47,134 bases of DNA, from NCBI RefSeq assembly GCF_907177275.1, contig NZ_CAJSLV010000088.1, forward strand, positions 1-47,134, written 5' to 3'. This DNA is from Actinacidiphila cocklensis (GTDB lineage Bacteria; Actinomycetota; Actinomycetes; Streptomycetales; Streptomycetaceae). The position numbers and the translations under genes are program-made. Positions 17,693 to 27,614 of this stretch are shown in pieces (within the stretch, counting starts at the first letter, position 1; each line of letters starts with the position of its first letter). The notes under the pieces were generated by a model that was not told where the DNA came from, did no database searches, and saw nothing but the letters and a program-made list of their open reading frames with translations.

Positions 17693-20577
17693 ACGGAGTC
17701 CCCCAGCCGCAGGACCGTGCCCAAGCCGCGGCGGCGCCCCGCCCAGGTCTCGGCGGCGACGGCTGCGGCCACCAGGGCGACGAGGCCGACGCCGAGGCCG
17801 GCCGTCAGGGCGTAGTCGGTGTGCACCGCGGGCGCGGCGGGCCCGCCGGTGAACTCGCGCAAGGTCAGCGCGGGCCCCAGGAAGCCGGGCAGCAGCAGAC
17901 CGAGCGCCACACCCCCGGCGGCCGCGGCGAGCGTCATGGGCAGCAGCTCCAGCAGGTCGAGAGCCGCGATACCGCGAGTCGGCAGGCCCAGAGTGCGCAG
18001 ACGGGAGGCGGTACGGCCGCGGTCGCGGGCCGAGAGCAGCATCTCCAGCAGCAGTGCCACCAGCGCGAACAGCACGGCGAGCGCAGTGGCCGCCGCGTAC
18101 GTGCGCCGTACTCCGCGCAGCAGCCCGTCGTGCGCGGCGAGCGACAGCTCGTCGGCCTTGATCCGGACCTGGCCGGAGGGACCGGCGATCCGCCCGCCCT
18201 CGGTGCGCAGCACGTCGCCGTCCAGATGCGGACCGTAGAGCAGCACGGCTGCGTTGTCGTACTCGTCCGGGCCTAGCATGCCCAGTTCGGCGGCGTCCAC
18301 CAGCAGCAGCGGGCCGCCGGCGGCCACCGCCGTACGGCTGTCGCCTCCCTCACCGCGCCCGGCGTCCCGCTGGTCGACGCTCAACAGCGGTCCGAGTGCC
18401 GGGTCGCGCCGAGCGGCGTCCGGCAGCCGGCCCACGACGCGGACGGAGACCGTGCGGTGCCGCAGGACGGTGGTGTATGTGTCGCCGATCGTGCCGCCCG
18501 CGAAGTCGGCGCTGGCCAGGGCGGGCAGGACGTAGTGGCCGTTGACCGGTGCGGGCTCGGGCCTGCCCGCGAGGCCGGCGGCGGTGAGCGCGCGGGCCGC
18601 GGCGGAGTCCGGGGCCTGGGCGGCGACCACCCCGGCGTCGAGGCCCGCGAGGCGGGCCGTGGTGTAACGGGCGCCGTCCGTCGCGCTGGTGAGCTGGTCG
18701 ACCAGGCTGCGGACGACTGTGGCCCGGCGGACGCCCTGGACCGTCGTCAGGGCCTTGTCCACGGTGCCGTCCCGGCCCGCGCCGATCACGACCGCGTCGG
18801 CGCCCGAACTCCACACCGCCGCGGTCGCACTGCCATCGGCGACCGTACGGGACACCAGGCCGCCGAAGACCGCCGTGGACAGCGTCATGACCAGCACCAG
18901 CAGAGCCAGCGCATGCCCGGGCGCCTCCCGGGCCGCACGCGAGAACGCGATCAGCGGCACGGTCCCGCGGCGGCCGCGCGCGGCACGGGACACCAGCCGC
19001 AGCGGCAGCGGGTAGAGCCGCACCAGCAGCACCACGGCGGCGGCCCCCAGCAGCGCGGGCACCACCGCGAGCTGCACGTCCAGCCCGCCCGCCCCGGCGC
19101 CGTGGGCGCGCACCATCAGCACCCCCGCGACGGCGAGCAGCAGCACCGTTCCCTCGACGGCGAGCCGCCGTACCGCCGCAGGACGGCTCTCCCGTCCGCT
19201 CCGGTCGCGGGCCGCGGCCAGTGTGAGCAGCGGCAGCGTCAGCCAGGCGGCAGCGGCGACCACGAGCGCCGGCAGCAGGCTGCCGTGCCCTGTGCCCCCC
19301 GCGGGCGTGGACAGGATGGCGGCGCCGATGCCGAGCACCGTCCCCAGCAGCGCGGCGGGCGCGGTCTGCACCAGCCGCACGAGTGCCAGGTCGGTCGCGG
19401 AGGCGCCGCGGGCGCGTTGCAGGGCCTGGGCTGCGGCCCTGCGGTGGACCGCCAGGCGTGCGGTGACGACGACGGTGGCGAGGCCGACCGCGATCAGACC
19501 GGCCAGGGCGAAGGACTCCAGGGTGCGAGCCTGGTCGCGGGCCCGTGCGAAGGGCACCAGCACGTCGGGCACGCCGTCGTCGGTGGTGAGCGGGGACGTC
19601 GGGTAGAACCCCAAAGTGCAGGAGTTGGCCATGTAGTCCTCTGCGGCGGGGCAGTAGACGTCGCCGACGGCAGCCGCGAAGCTGTCGGCCGCGTCCCGCA
19701 GCGTGCGCAGCCCCCCAGGGGTCGCCATCCGGGTCGCCTGCCCGGGCGTCATCCGGATCGAGTCGCGCCACTGCACGGTGACGCGGGGGTCGTGCCCCCG
19801 GCTGCCTTGCAGCAGCGCGTCGATCGAGGCCGCGTCGACCACGGCCTGGGCGCGCCACCGGCCCTCGGTGCGGATCGGCCGGGCAAGCAGCGCCTCCTCG
19901 TGCCAGAGCCGCGGGGCGGCGCCGGTCGGCGGCGCGAAGAAACCGCTGACGACGGCGTCGGTGTCGTTGCCGCCCACGTCCGGCCAGAGGTGGAAGCGCT
20001 GGCCCACGCTGAGGTGCAGGACGTCGCGGGCGGCGGTGGAGAAGGCGACCGGGATCGGAGAGGTCGCAGTCGCCGGGCCGGGCATGGCGCCCTGGGTGTA
20101 GGCGGACCTCGGCGGTGCGTCGTCCGCGTACAGCAGCCCGACCTGGAGGGGGCCCGCGGCGGTGACAGCGGCGAGCTGGGGCACCTCGATGCGGGTGGAG
20201 GCGTGCACGAGCACCGCGTCCAGCGGCGGCTTGGCCGCGGTGAGCAACTCGTCCCCGGTCTGGCGGAGGTCATGCGCGAGGGTGGAGCCGGAGGGATCGT
20301 CGGCGGGTACGGCGTCGTTCCCCTTCAAGCTGAGGCTGTGCCGGATCTCACCGTCGTTCTGCTGGGCGACGGCAAAGCGGCTGCGCAGCGCGTCTGCCGC
20401 CCACCGGTCGAGCAGCGGCGGCCCGGCGGCTGTGACCAGCGCGAGCATCGCGACGACCAGGGCCAGGCACGCCAGCAGCGGCGCCTCCGCCCACGCCTCC
20501 CGCCGCACCCCCGGATCCCGCACCCCGCTCCCCGGCCGCAACCCCCGCAACCCCCGCAACACTCCGAGCCTGCTCAC
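17689..20577 (-). CDS. Large FtsX-like ABC permease
   Basis: A 962-residue membrane protein. One transmembrane helix near residue 30 (APLLACLALVVAMLALVTAAG) is followed by a ~340-residue extracytoplasmic domain, a block of helices, a second extracytoplasmic domain and a final three-helix FtsX unit near the C-terminus (ALAVLFALVALLLEMLL, LAAAAGGVALGLLLPG, LTAGLGVGLVALVAAAVAA). The duplicated FtsX arrangement is typical of actinobacterial members much larger than FtsX or LolC. The external loop contains an isolated Cys pair (DVYCPAAEDYMANSCT). I chose the GTG at 20575-20577 after GGGGGACGG; an upstream GTG at 20733 would overlap the preceding gene. Substrate unknown; lipids, lipoproteins or antimicrobial peptides are possible. 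Confidence 0.85.
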
Positions 20578-20719
20578 ACCCGTCCCCCCGACCCGCCGTG
20601 AAAGAGCGTCCGCCCTGCCCTCAGGCCCTCGGCCGGGAGGCCGCACGCCACTGCCGGCCCCCGGGCATACGCACGGCGTATCCAGTCCCTGTTGCCGCGC
20701 GGCGCGCGGCGCACCGGCC

Positions 20720-23700
20720 TCATCCCTCGTCACCCGCGCGCAGGACGCGGACCAGGTCGACGCGGGCGAAGACCCGGGCCAGGGCGGTGACCACGGCGAC
20801 GATCAGCAGGGCGGTACCGAGAGCGACCGCGGTGACCTTCAGCCAGGGGACGCTCACGGCGAGGCTCGGAACGATCGGGGCGCCGGTGGCGTCCACGCTG
20901 ACCAGCGGGGTGATCGCGGCCGCGAGGAGGGCGCCCAGCGCGCTGCCCACCACGACGGCGAGCAGGGCGAGGCCGAGTTGCTCCGTCCACAGCAGCGCGG
21001 CCAGTTGGCGTCTGCGGACGCCGATGGCGCGCAGCAGAGCGAACTCGCCGCGCCGCGAACGGGCCGACATCGCGGTGTGCAAGGTGAAGCCGATGACCGC
21101 GAAGGCCGGGGCGAGCACCAGGGCCAGCACCAGGGCGGCGCGGGTGCCCCTCTGCAGGGGGTCGTCGCGGATCTGCCGGGCGGCCTGCCGCACGGTGGTA
21201 CCGGTGCCTGCCGCCGGATCGGCGCGCAGGGCGGCCGCGGCGGCGGTGGCGTCGCCATGCCGGGCGGACAGCAGCCAGAAGTCGTCGAGCGGCGGTTCGT
21301 TGCCCGACGCGACCACGGCGGCGGCGAGTGCACGCGAGTCGACGAGCAGCCGGCCCTGCGAGCGGTCGACGCCGGGCACTGCGGTGATCCGGCCGATGAT
21401 CTTCACCTTGACGGAGTCGCCGTCCCCGGCGTCCAGGGCGACCACCGCCCCGGTGTCGAACTCCCCCGTGGCCTGGAGCGCGGCGTCAGCGAGTGCGGGC
21501 ACGGGTGGCTGGTGGGGCGCCGCGACGGGGCCGAGGGCCATGTCCCACTGCGGCGGGACGGATCCGGGCGCGGGGCCGCGGAAGGTGCCGGAGAAGAGCG
21601 CGCCGGGCGTCCGCGCGTTGGCGCACAGGTGCGGATTCGCCGTCGTCTCGGAGTCGACGGTCTCGAGGTCACACCCGGCGGGGTCGTAGACCGGGTCGGT
21701 CAGGTCCCGCCACAGGGCGCCGCGCGGCGCCGCTGCGGAGTCGATCCGCAGGTGGTACGTGCGGCGCTCGTAGGGGAAGCGGATACTCACGCCGAGCCCG
21801 ATGACGCGCAGCGGGTAGCGGCGGGCGGCCGGGGCTCGCCCGGTGAAGCCGAGCGGCAGCCGCACGGTGTACGGCGTGCCGTCGGTGACCGGCAGCGAGG
21901 TGGCGAGGTGGTCGGGAAGCCCGTCGGCGTCCTCGGTCGTGAGGGTCAGCTCCACCGGCGCGTACGGCCCCTCGCCGTCCGCCGACAGCCGTACGGTGAC
22001 CGTCAGTTCGTTCGGGCGGCCGGGGAGGGTGAAGCCGTGGTCGGGGACCGCGGCGCCGAGGCCGGCGAGCAGGTCGGCGGCGGGCCGGTCGGTGAGGTCG
22101 GAGCGCAACGCGGGCACAGGCCCGGTGTCGGCGGACGTCTGGGTCGCGAGGATCGCCGCGGTGTTCACGCCTTCCACGGTCAGGATCTGCTCGCCGCGGC
22201 TGACCCCCAGGTCGGTGACCGGGGTGACGGCGGTGGCGCCGGGCAGGGCCGCATAGACGTCGTGCCGCTGGGCGGTGGGCGGCACGCGCCCGAGGGTCTG
22301 CAGCGGCGGGGCGACCCGCAGGTCGCCGCCGACGCCGAAGGCGGCCTGGTCGGTCGCCCCGCGATCGAGGATCGCGAGCGAGGTCACGCCGAGCGAGCCG
22401 ACGGCGAGAGCGAGCGTCATGAGAAGCGCGGGCCCGGTGTGCCGAGCGGCTCGGCGGCCGATCTGCCAGCCGCCGAGCGGCAGGACGAAGCCGGCGGCGC
22501 GGCGCGCGGCCCGGTCGATGAGCGGCGCGGCGAGCGGCAGCAGCCGCAGGCTCAGCAGCGTGGCGGCCGCGGTCATCAGCACAGGGGTGAGGATCAGCAC
22601 CGGGTCGACGGAGGTGCCGCTGACACCGCCGCCGACCACCGGGCTGCGGTAGCGGCGCAGTTCGAGCCAGCCGGAGACGGCGATCGCGGTGAGTGCCACG
22701 TCGGTGCCGGCCCGCTGGAAGGCGGCGGCGCGGGCGCCGCGCAGCCGCAGCCGCGTCCCCGCCCGGCGGTCGGCGGCCGTGCGGGCGGTCGGGAGCAGTA
22801 CCGCGGCGCCGTGCACCGCGAGGGCCAGCAGGGCCGCGGTCCAGCCGACGGCGGTCGCGCCGGACGCGGGCAGGGCGCCGTGCAGCAGACCGGCGCGGTG
22901 CAGGCCGGCGAGCAGCGGGCCGGCCAGGAAGGGCGCGGCCACCGCGGCGGGTAACGCGACGACTGCCCACTGCCCGGCGGCCGCGCCGACCAGCCGGCCC
23001 GTTCCGGCGCCCCGTGCACCCTTGAGGGCGATCTCCGCAGCCCGCGCCTGGGCGAGCTGACGGGCGGTCAGCACCAGGGCCGCGGCGGCGAGCGCGGCGA
23101 GCAGCGCGGCGGGGATGTCGATCCCGGCGCGTGCGACGGCCATCGGCGCGGACAGGGCCGCGAGCGTGTCGGGCAGGCGCGAGAAGGTGTAGACGCCCCC
23201 CATGGCGGGCGGCTTGCCCTGGAAGACGGAGACGGCGGTGTCGCTGCCGGCGAAGCGAGCGGCGCGGTCGTGGAGCGGGCCGATCGCGCCGAGGCTCAGC
23301 CGGGAGCTGTCGGGGGCACCGATCCAGGCGGCGAGCGCATCGGCTGCGAGCGCCGGCTGCGCCGTGAAGGCGCTGGGGGCGACGACCGCGAGGCTGTCGG
23401 TGGTGCCGGAGGAGCTACTGAGTCCGGCCAGGACACCGGGGTCGCCGGGCGCGGGACGGTAGGTGCCGGTGAGTCGCACAGCGAGGCGATGCGGGCCTAC
23501 CTGGAGCTGGAAGCTGTCGCCGACTCGCAGGCCGACACGGGCGGCGGCGGGCTGGCTGAGGGCCATCTGAAGGCGGGCTCCGGGCCTGCCCGCGGCGGCT
23601 TGCGGCCAGCCTCCGGCGGTGAGCCGGGCATGCGCGGCGGGGTCGGGCAGGGCGACGACCACGGACGATGCGCCGCTGAGATTGCCGTCGGCGCGGATCA

Positions 23701-24067
23701 GGGAGTATTCGGAGCTCGTCGAGGCGGGGGAGCGCAGCGCGGTGTACGTGCGGTACGGCACCTCGCCGAAGACCCGGTCGAGCGCGGCGCGGGCTGCCTT
23801 GTCTCCGTCGGCCAGGTCCTGCGGCCGGTACTGGCCGAAGATGTCGACGCCGGTGTCGGTGTCGTCGGACAGCCGCTGCTGGACAGCGCTCTGCACGGAG
23901 CGGTCCGCGAGCGCGGCGAGGGCCGACAGCACAGTGGCGGACAGCAGGATCGCGAGGGCCGCGGCGAGTAGTACGGCGAGGTGGTGGGTGCCGCCGCGGA
24001 CGGCGGCGGGCGCGGTGGGGCCGCCGGCTCTGCGGCGCACACGCCCGGGCCGTAAGTCCGTTGCCAT
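20720..24067 (-). CDS. Very large FtsX-like ABC permease, first gene of the ABC operon
   Basis: A 1115-residue membrane protein with the same plan as the next gene: an N-terminal helix (HHLAVLLAAALAILLSATVLSALAA), a ~260-residue external domain, several helices, a second external domain of ~350 residues and a C-terminal FtsX three-helix unit (ALVLALVLAPAFAVIGF, EFALLRAIGVRRRQLAALL, LLIVAVVTALA). The GVRRRQ turn is the FtsX-family cytoplasmic motif. The ATG at 24065-24067 is preceded by GGGGGAT. A gap of ~140 bp separates it from the second permease, less tight than the other junctions. The upstream leader is unusually AT-rich. Confidence 0.85.
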   Translation of the reverse strand: MATDLRPGRVRRRAGGPTAPAAVRGGTHHLAVLLAAALAILLSATVLSALAALADRSVQSAVQQRLSDDTDTGVDIFGQYRPQDLADGDKAARAALDRVFGEVPYRTYTALRSPASTSSEYSLIRADGNLSGASSVVVALPDPAAHARLTAGGWPQAAAGRPGARLQMALSQPAAARVGLRVGDSFQLQVGPHRLAVRLTGTYRPAPGDPGVLAGLSSSSGTTDSLAVVAPSAFTAQPALAADALAAWIGAPDSSRLSLGAIGPLHDRAARFAGSDTAVSVFQGKPPAMGGVYTFSRLPDTLAALSAPMAVARAGIDIPAALLAALAAAALVLTARQLAQARAAEIALKGARGAGTGRLVGAAAGQWAVVALPAAVAAPFLAGPLLAGLHRAGLLHGALPASGATAVGWTAALLALAVHGAAVLLPTARTAADRRAGTRLRLRGARAAAFQRAGTDVALTAIAVSGWLELRRYRSPVVGGGVSGTSVDPVLILTPVLMTAAATLLSLRLLPLAAPLIDRAARRAAGFVLPLGGWQIGRRAARHTGPALLMTLALAVGSLGVTSLAILDRGATDQAAFGVGGDLRVAPPLQTLGRVPPTAQRHDVYAALPGATAVTPVTDLGVSRGEQILTVEGVNTAAILATQTSADTGPVPALRSDLTDRPAADLLAGLGAAVPDHGFTLPGRPNELTVTVRLSADGEGPYAPVELTLTTEDADGLPDHLATSLPVTDGTPYTVRLPLGFTGRAPAARRYPLRVIGLGVSIRFPYERRTYHLRIDSAAAPRGALWRDLTDPVYDPAGCDLETVDSETTANPHLCANARTPGALFSGTFRGPAPGSVPPQWDMALGPVAAPHQPPVPALADAALQATGEFDTGAVVALDAGDGDSVKVKIIGRITAVPGVDRSQGRLLVDSRALAAAVVASGNEPPLDDFWLLSARHGDATAAAAALRADPAAGTGTTVRQAARQIRDDPLQRGTRAALVLALVLAPAFAVIGFTLHTAMSARSRRGEFALLRAIGVRRRQLAALLWTEQLGLALLAVVVGSALGALLAAAITPLVSVDATGAPIVPSLAVSVPWLKVTAVALGTALLIVAVVTALARVFARVDLVRVLRAGDEG

Positions 24068-24336
24068 ATGCCGATCCCCCCGCGCTGCGGGCGACCGAGC
24101 GTGCCCGGCGGTGACGCTAGTCCCGTAGATGGCACTGCGCAAGACTTTTCAGATAACCGGAGGGGATTTTTCCGGTTGATGCAATATTTTTGCGCAATCT
24201 TTGCGGAAATGCCGTGGTGCGCCAGGCACGTATACCGGTCCCGCTCCTCGGCGCGTCGCGGGTGCGGGTCCGGATACGGCAGTTGCCGGTTCCGGACCCG
24301 CGGGCACCGCTCGTACGGCGCGCAGCGCCCCGGGCA
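24068..24336. promoter_or_regulatory. AT-rich leader of the ABC operon with hairpin
   Basis: This 269-bp gap separates DUF3710 and the ABC operon, both on the minus strand. Positions ~24140-24215 are far richer in A/T than the surroundings. AACCGGA (24155-24161) and TCCGGTT (24171-24177) make a perfect 7-bp inverted repeat. The position, 90-110 bp upstream of the first permease start, suits an operator or a promoter. Part of it may also end the DUF3710 transcript. No gene is visible. Confidence 0.4.
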
Positions 24337-25113
24337 TCAGTGCAGCTCGGTGATCTCCGGGCCGCGGCGCATCGGGTCGATGCCGTCACCGAACTTCGAC
24401 GGCTCCTGCTCGGGCGCGGTGCCGTCCGGCACCATCTGGGCGTCGTTGGGCAGCTTGAGCACGATCGGGTCGCGCGGCGCCATCGGGGAGTCGCCGCGCA
24501 GCACCACGGTGTCGCGGAAGACCGACTCCAGCACTCCCGCGGCGGCGGGCTGCACAGCGCCCTGCCCGGAGATCACCCCGCGCAGGAACCAGCGCGGCCC
24601 GTCGCAGCCGACGAAGCGCACCAGCTGTACCCCGTTGGTGCCGTCCGGCAGCTGCACGGGCACCTGCGCCCGCAGCTCCCAGCCCAGCGGACCCTCGACC
24701 TCGTCGACGACACCGCCCTGCTGGGTGATGCCGGACGCGATCTCCTCGCGCACCTCGCCCCAGATCCCCTCGGACTTGGGTGCGGCGAACGCCTGCAGCT
24801 GGACGGCGCTGTCCCGCAGCACCACGGTGGCAGCGACGATCGACTCGCCCGCCACCTCCACCCGCAGCTCCATGCCCTCGACCCCGGGCACGAACAGTCC
24901 GCCGAGGTCGACCCGTCCTTCGCCGGGCTCCCTGACCTCGCTCACATCCCACGGGCCGTCGGGCCGCGGCGCGGGCGGAAGGTTGTACCGGTTGGAGTCA
25001 CCGGAGTCGTCCGACTCCTCGACGTCTTCGGCCAGCTCGTCTTCGGCCTCGACGGCCTCATCGAGCTCGTCGAGGGCGTCTTCGCGCTCCTTGCGACGAC
25101 GGAACACGGTCAC
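24337..25113 (-). CDS. DUF3710 protein
   Basis: A 258-residue actinobacterial DUF3710 protein. A basic start (FRRRKERED) leads to a very acidic stretch (residues ~12-40), then a folded domain with GLFVPGVEGMELRVEV, LQAFAAPKSEGIWGEVREEI and VRFVGCDGPRWFLRGVISG. No enzyme motif is visible and no membrane segment. GGAAGGA precedes two possible GTG starts, at 25113 and 25107; the second gives the family-typical start FRRRKE and better spacing, the first overlaps the dut stop (GTGA). The gene follows dut, as I recall for Rv2697c-Rv2696c in mycobacteria. Confidence 0.88.
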   Translation of the reverse strand: MTVFRRRKEREDALDELDEAVEAEDELAEDVEESDDSGDSNRYNLPPAPRPDGPWDVSEVREPGEGRVDLGGLFVPGVEGMELRVEVAGESIVAATVVLRDSAVQLQAFAAPKSEGIWGEVREEIASGITQQGGVVDEVEGPLGWELRAQVPVQLPDGTNGVQLVRFVGCDGPRWFLRGVISGQGAVQPAAAGVLESVFRDTVVLRGDSPMAPRDPIVLKLPNDAQMVPDGTAPEQEPSKFGDGIDPMRRGPEITELH

Positions 25114-25634
25114 TGTCCTTCCCGGTCTGCTACGACCGATGCGTATCCGTATCTGGACGTGTCAGCCTGCGGCGTCTCCACCGCGGCATGACCCCCCGTG
25201 GAGCCGAAGCCCCCCGCGGCCCTGGCGGAGCCGGGCAGCTCCGCCACTTCGTGGAACCGGACCCGCTCGACCTGCTGGACGACCAGTTGGGCGATCCGAT
25301 CGCCCCTGTCGAACCGCACGGGCTCGCGTGGGTCCAGATTGACCACGATCACCTTGATCTCTCCACGGTACCCGGCATCCACCGTTCCCGGGGCATTCAC
25401 CAGTGCTACTCCGCAGCGCGCGGCAAGGCCGGAGCGCGGGTGCACGAAGGCCGCGTAGCCGTCGGGCAGCGCGATGGAGATCCCGGTGGGCAGCACCGCC
25501 CGCTCGCCGGGCGCCAGCTCGGCGGCCTCGGTGGTGGTCAGGTCGACACCGGCGTCCCCGGGATGCCCGTAGGAGGGCACCGGAACCGACTCGTCGAGCC
25601 GGCGCAGCAGCACGTCCACCGGGGGCCGGGTCAC
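25110..25634 (-). CDS. dut: dUTP diphosphatase
   Basis: A 174-residue trimeric dUTPase that converts dUTP to dUMP and pyrophosphate, keeping uracil out of DNA. All five motifs are present in order: GDAGVDL, HPRSGLAAR, GTVDAGYRGEIKV with the catalytic Asp, RGDRIAQLV, and the C-terminal P-loop-like GGFGSTGGH. The GTG start at 25632-25634 overlaps the thioesterase stop (GTGA). The tail after motif 5 (AAVETPQADTSRYGYASVVADREGQ region) is ~25 residues longer than in E. coli. It sits in a tight thioesterase-dut-DUF3710 operon. Confidence 0.96.
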   Translation of the reverse strand: MTRPPVDVLLRRLDESVPVPSYGHPGDAGVDLTTTEAAELAPGERAVLPTGISIALPDGYAAFVHPRSGLAARCGVALVNAPGTVDAGYRGEIKVIVVNLDPREPVRFDRGDRIAQLVVQQVERVRFHEVAELPGSARAAGGFGSTGGHAAVETPQADTSRYGYASVVADREGQ

Positions 25635-26236
25635 GGGTTCACCTCGAAGGCGCGGGCGACCTTGACCTGGTCGGGGTCGTCCATCGCGGCCTTGATCTCC
25701 TCGGGCCTGCCGTTGGCCGTGAAGTGGTCGAGCTTGACCTCGACGAAGAGCGCGTCGGCGCGGACCGCCACCGGTCCTTCGGGGCCGCCGATCCGGCCCA
25801 CGGCGCTGCTGTAGATCTTCCGGCCGGCGACCGCGGTGCAGCGGGCCGTCAGATGCAGGGTGGCGCCGACCGGCACCGGGCGGACGAAGTCCGACTCCAG
25901 CCGGCCGGTGACCGCGATGACCCGCAGCAGCCAGCCAAGCGAGCCCAGCGTCTCGTCGAGGGCGGAGACGAGCACTCCGCCGTGCGCGAGCCCGGGAGCC
26001 CCCTGGTGGGCGGGCTGCACGGTGAACTCCGCGGTCACGCTGACGCCTTCGCCCGCCCTGGCCGCCAGGTGCAGTCCGTGCGGCTGCGCATCGCCGCAGC
26101 CGAAGCACTGGTCGTAGTGCGCGCCCAGCAGTTCGCCCGGCGCGGGCGCGTCGGGGTGCCGTACCGGCTCGGTGGCGTCGGACGGCGGCGTCAGGCTGGG
26201 CCGTCCCGCGCCGGAGGGTGTCGTGGCTGCACTCAC
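25631..26236 (-). CDS. PaaI-type hotdog-fold thioesterase
   Basis: A 201-residue hotdog protein. The family signature HGGVLVSALDETLG (H85-G86-G87, D94-E95) marks the acyl-CoA thioesterase active site. A Cys pair (YDQCFGCGD, C44 and C47) precedes it, a feature of actinobacterial members and possibly structural or metal-binding. The start is the GTG at 26234-26236; upstream there is no start codon in the conserved region. It is the first gene of the operon with dut, and diverges from the DUF3093 gene with an 80-bp gap. Natural acyl substrate unknown. Confidence 0.87.
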   Translation of the reverse strand: MSAATTPSGAGRPSLTPPSDATEPVRHPDAPAPGELLGAHYDQCFGCGDAQPHGLHLAARAGEGVSVTAEFTVQPAHQGAPGLAHGGVLVSALDETLGSLGWLLRVIAVTGRLESDFVRPVPVGATLHLTARCTAVAGRKIYSSAVGRIGGPEGPVAVRADALFVEVKLDHFTANGRPEEIKAAMDDPDQVKVARAFEVNP

Positions 26237-26315
26237 GCCCGAGACCCTACCCTCCTGCGCTGTGCCTTCCCGCCGTGCCCGCGGCCGTCCCGGCGGCACA
26301 TGGCAGTCTGGTGCC

Positions 26316-26771
26316 ATGCAGCCTTACGACGAACGCCTCACCGTCCCGCGTTCCTGGTGGTTCCTGGCCATCGCCGCGGGCGTGGCGGTGGCGCTGATCC
26401 TGCTTCCCTTCGGCCCGCTGCCGCTGCTGGCCGGCCTGGTCGGCGGGGCGGCCCTGTCCATGATGGCGGTCAGCTCCTACGGGTCGGCCCGGATCAGGGT
26501 GGTGGCCGGCTCGCTGGTCGCGGGCAAGGCGAGGATCCCGGTGGAGGCACTGGGTGCGGCGACCGTGCTGGATCCGCAGGAGACGGTGGCCTGGCGGTCG
26601 CACAAGGCGGACCCGCGGGCCTTCATGCTGATGCGCTCGTACGTGCCGACGGCGCTCAAGGTCGAGGTGACCGATCCGGCGGACCCGACGCCGTACGTCT
26701 ATCTGTCGACGCGTTCTCCGCAGCGGCTCGCGGCGGCTCTCGACGCGGTCAGGACCGTGGACGCCGGCTAG
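26316..26771 (+). CDS. DUF3093 membrane protein
   Basis: A 151-residue protein starting MQPYDERLTVPRSWW, the conserved opening of DUF3093. Two adjacent transmembrane helices cover about residues 15-54 (WFLAIAAGVAVALILLPFG and LPLLAGLVGGAALSMMAV). A ~95-residue cytoplasmic domain follows (RIRVVAGSLVAGKARIPVEAL). A third conserved stretch (TPYVYLSTRSPQRLAAAL) closes the family pattern. Function unknown. It sits opposite the thioesterase-dut operon, as I recall for Rv2698 beside dut. The ATG at 26316 is chosen because conservation begins there. Confidence 0.86.
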   Translation: MQPYDERLTVPRSWWFLAIAAGVAVALILLPFGPLPLLAGLVGGAALSMMAVSSYGSARIRVVAGSLVAGKARIPVEALGAATVLDPQETVAWRSHKADPRAFMLMRSYVPTALKVEVTDPADPTPYVYLSTRSPQRLAAALDAVRTVDAG

Positions 26772-26775
26772 AGCC

Positions 26776-27609
26776 TTACGGTCCGGCTTCGCCGTCGCCG
26801 GGGGCTCCCGGGTCCTCGCCCCGGTCGCCCGCGGCCGCGCCGGGCGCGGGATACGGTCCGGGGCCGGCCTCGGCCACCGGCAGGTCCGGCCAGGGGAACT
26901 GCGTCGCGCGCAGGTCGCGGCGGACCCGCTCGGCGAGTTTGCGGGTGTCCCGGCGGTTCATCACCGCCCCGACGGCCGCGCCGATCATGAACGGGGTCAG
27001 GACGGGTGCGTTGCGCAGTGTCCTGCGCAGCAGCCGCTGCCGCATCTCGCGTTTCATGCTGCTGCCCAGCGCGACATTGACGGTGGACAGCTTCAGCACA
27101 TCGATACCGCGCTGCTCGGTCCAGGACCACAGATAGGCGGTCGCCCGCTCGCGGGCGCCGCCGGGGACGCGCAGTCCGTAGACCTCGTGCAGCTCGGCGA
27201 TGAGCTTGTACTCGATGGCCGCGACGCCCAGCGTCTCGGTCACCAGTTCGGCCGGCATGGCCGGCGGGGTGGGCAGCATCGCGGCGGCGCCGACCCCGGC
27301 GCCGACCGTCATCGTGCCCTTGACCGCGGTGGCGATCAGCCGGTCCGCGATCGCTTCCGGGCCGAACCCGGGAAACTGCCGGCGCAAGGTGGCCAGGTCC
27401 CGCACCGGAATGCGGGGTGCCACGTCGATGAGCCGCTCGGCGACCGAACCGATCCCGGCCCGCGCGACGGTGCCGCCTTTGCGGGCCCCGCCGCTCACAC
27501 CGCTCACGCCGTACCTGACGCCCCGGCCGAGGCCGCGGGCGGTCGTGGCCGCGAGCGAGGCCGCACGGCCTCGCTCGGCGCCCTCACGGCCCTCCGGCGT
27601 ACCGGTCAC
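26776..27609 (-). CDS. Unknown actinobacterial protein, possibly EcsC-like
   Basis: A 277-residue protein I cannot place with certainty. After a Gly/Arg-rich N-terminus comes a helical core with Gly/Ala-rich, weakly hydrophobic helices (AVKGTMTVGAGVGAAAML, TPFMIGAAVGAVMNRRDTRKLAE), reminiscent of EcsC-family proteins. The tail is Pro/Gly-rich and disordered. The GTG start at 27607-27609 lies 5 bp after the DUF4193 stop, so the two are probably cotranscribed. The stop is 5 bp from the convergent DUF3093 stop. No catalytic motif, no signal peptide. Confidence 0.7.
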   Translation of the reverse strand: MTGTPEGREGAERGRAASLAATTARGLGRGVRYGVSGVSGGARKGGTVARAGIGSVAERLIDVAPRIPVRDLATLRRQFPGFGPEAIADRLIATAVKGTMTVGAGVGAAAMLPTPPAMPAELVTETLGVAAIEYKLIAELHEVYGLRVPGGARERATAYLWSWTEQRGIDVLKLSTVNVALGSSMKREMRQRLLRRTLRNAPVLTPFMIGAAVGAVMNRRDTRKLAERVRRDLRATQFPWPDLPVAEAGPGPYPAPGAAAGDRGEDPGAPGDGEAGP

Positions 27610-27614
27610 ACCTA

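Noticed and set aside
18457..20601. 714-residue plus-strand frame opposite the 962-residue permease
   Set aside because: Composition typical of a shadow frame (Gly/Arg/Gln), no membrane or enzyme motif.
20578..20733. 52-residue N-terminal extension of the second permease
   Set aside because: Cys/Pro/Arg-rich, no homology signal, overlaps the preceding gene; the GTG at 20577 has a good ribosome site and is followed by the normal membrane-proximal start.
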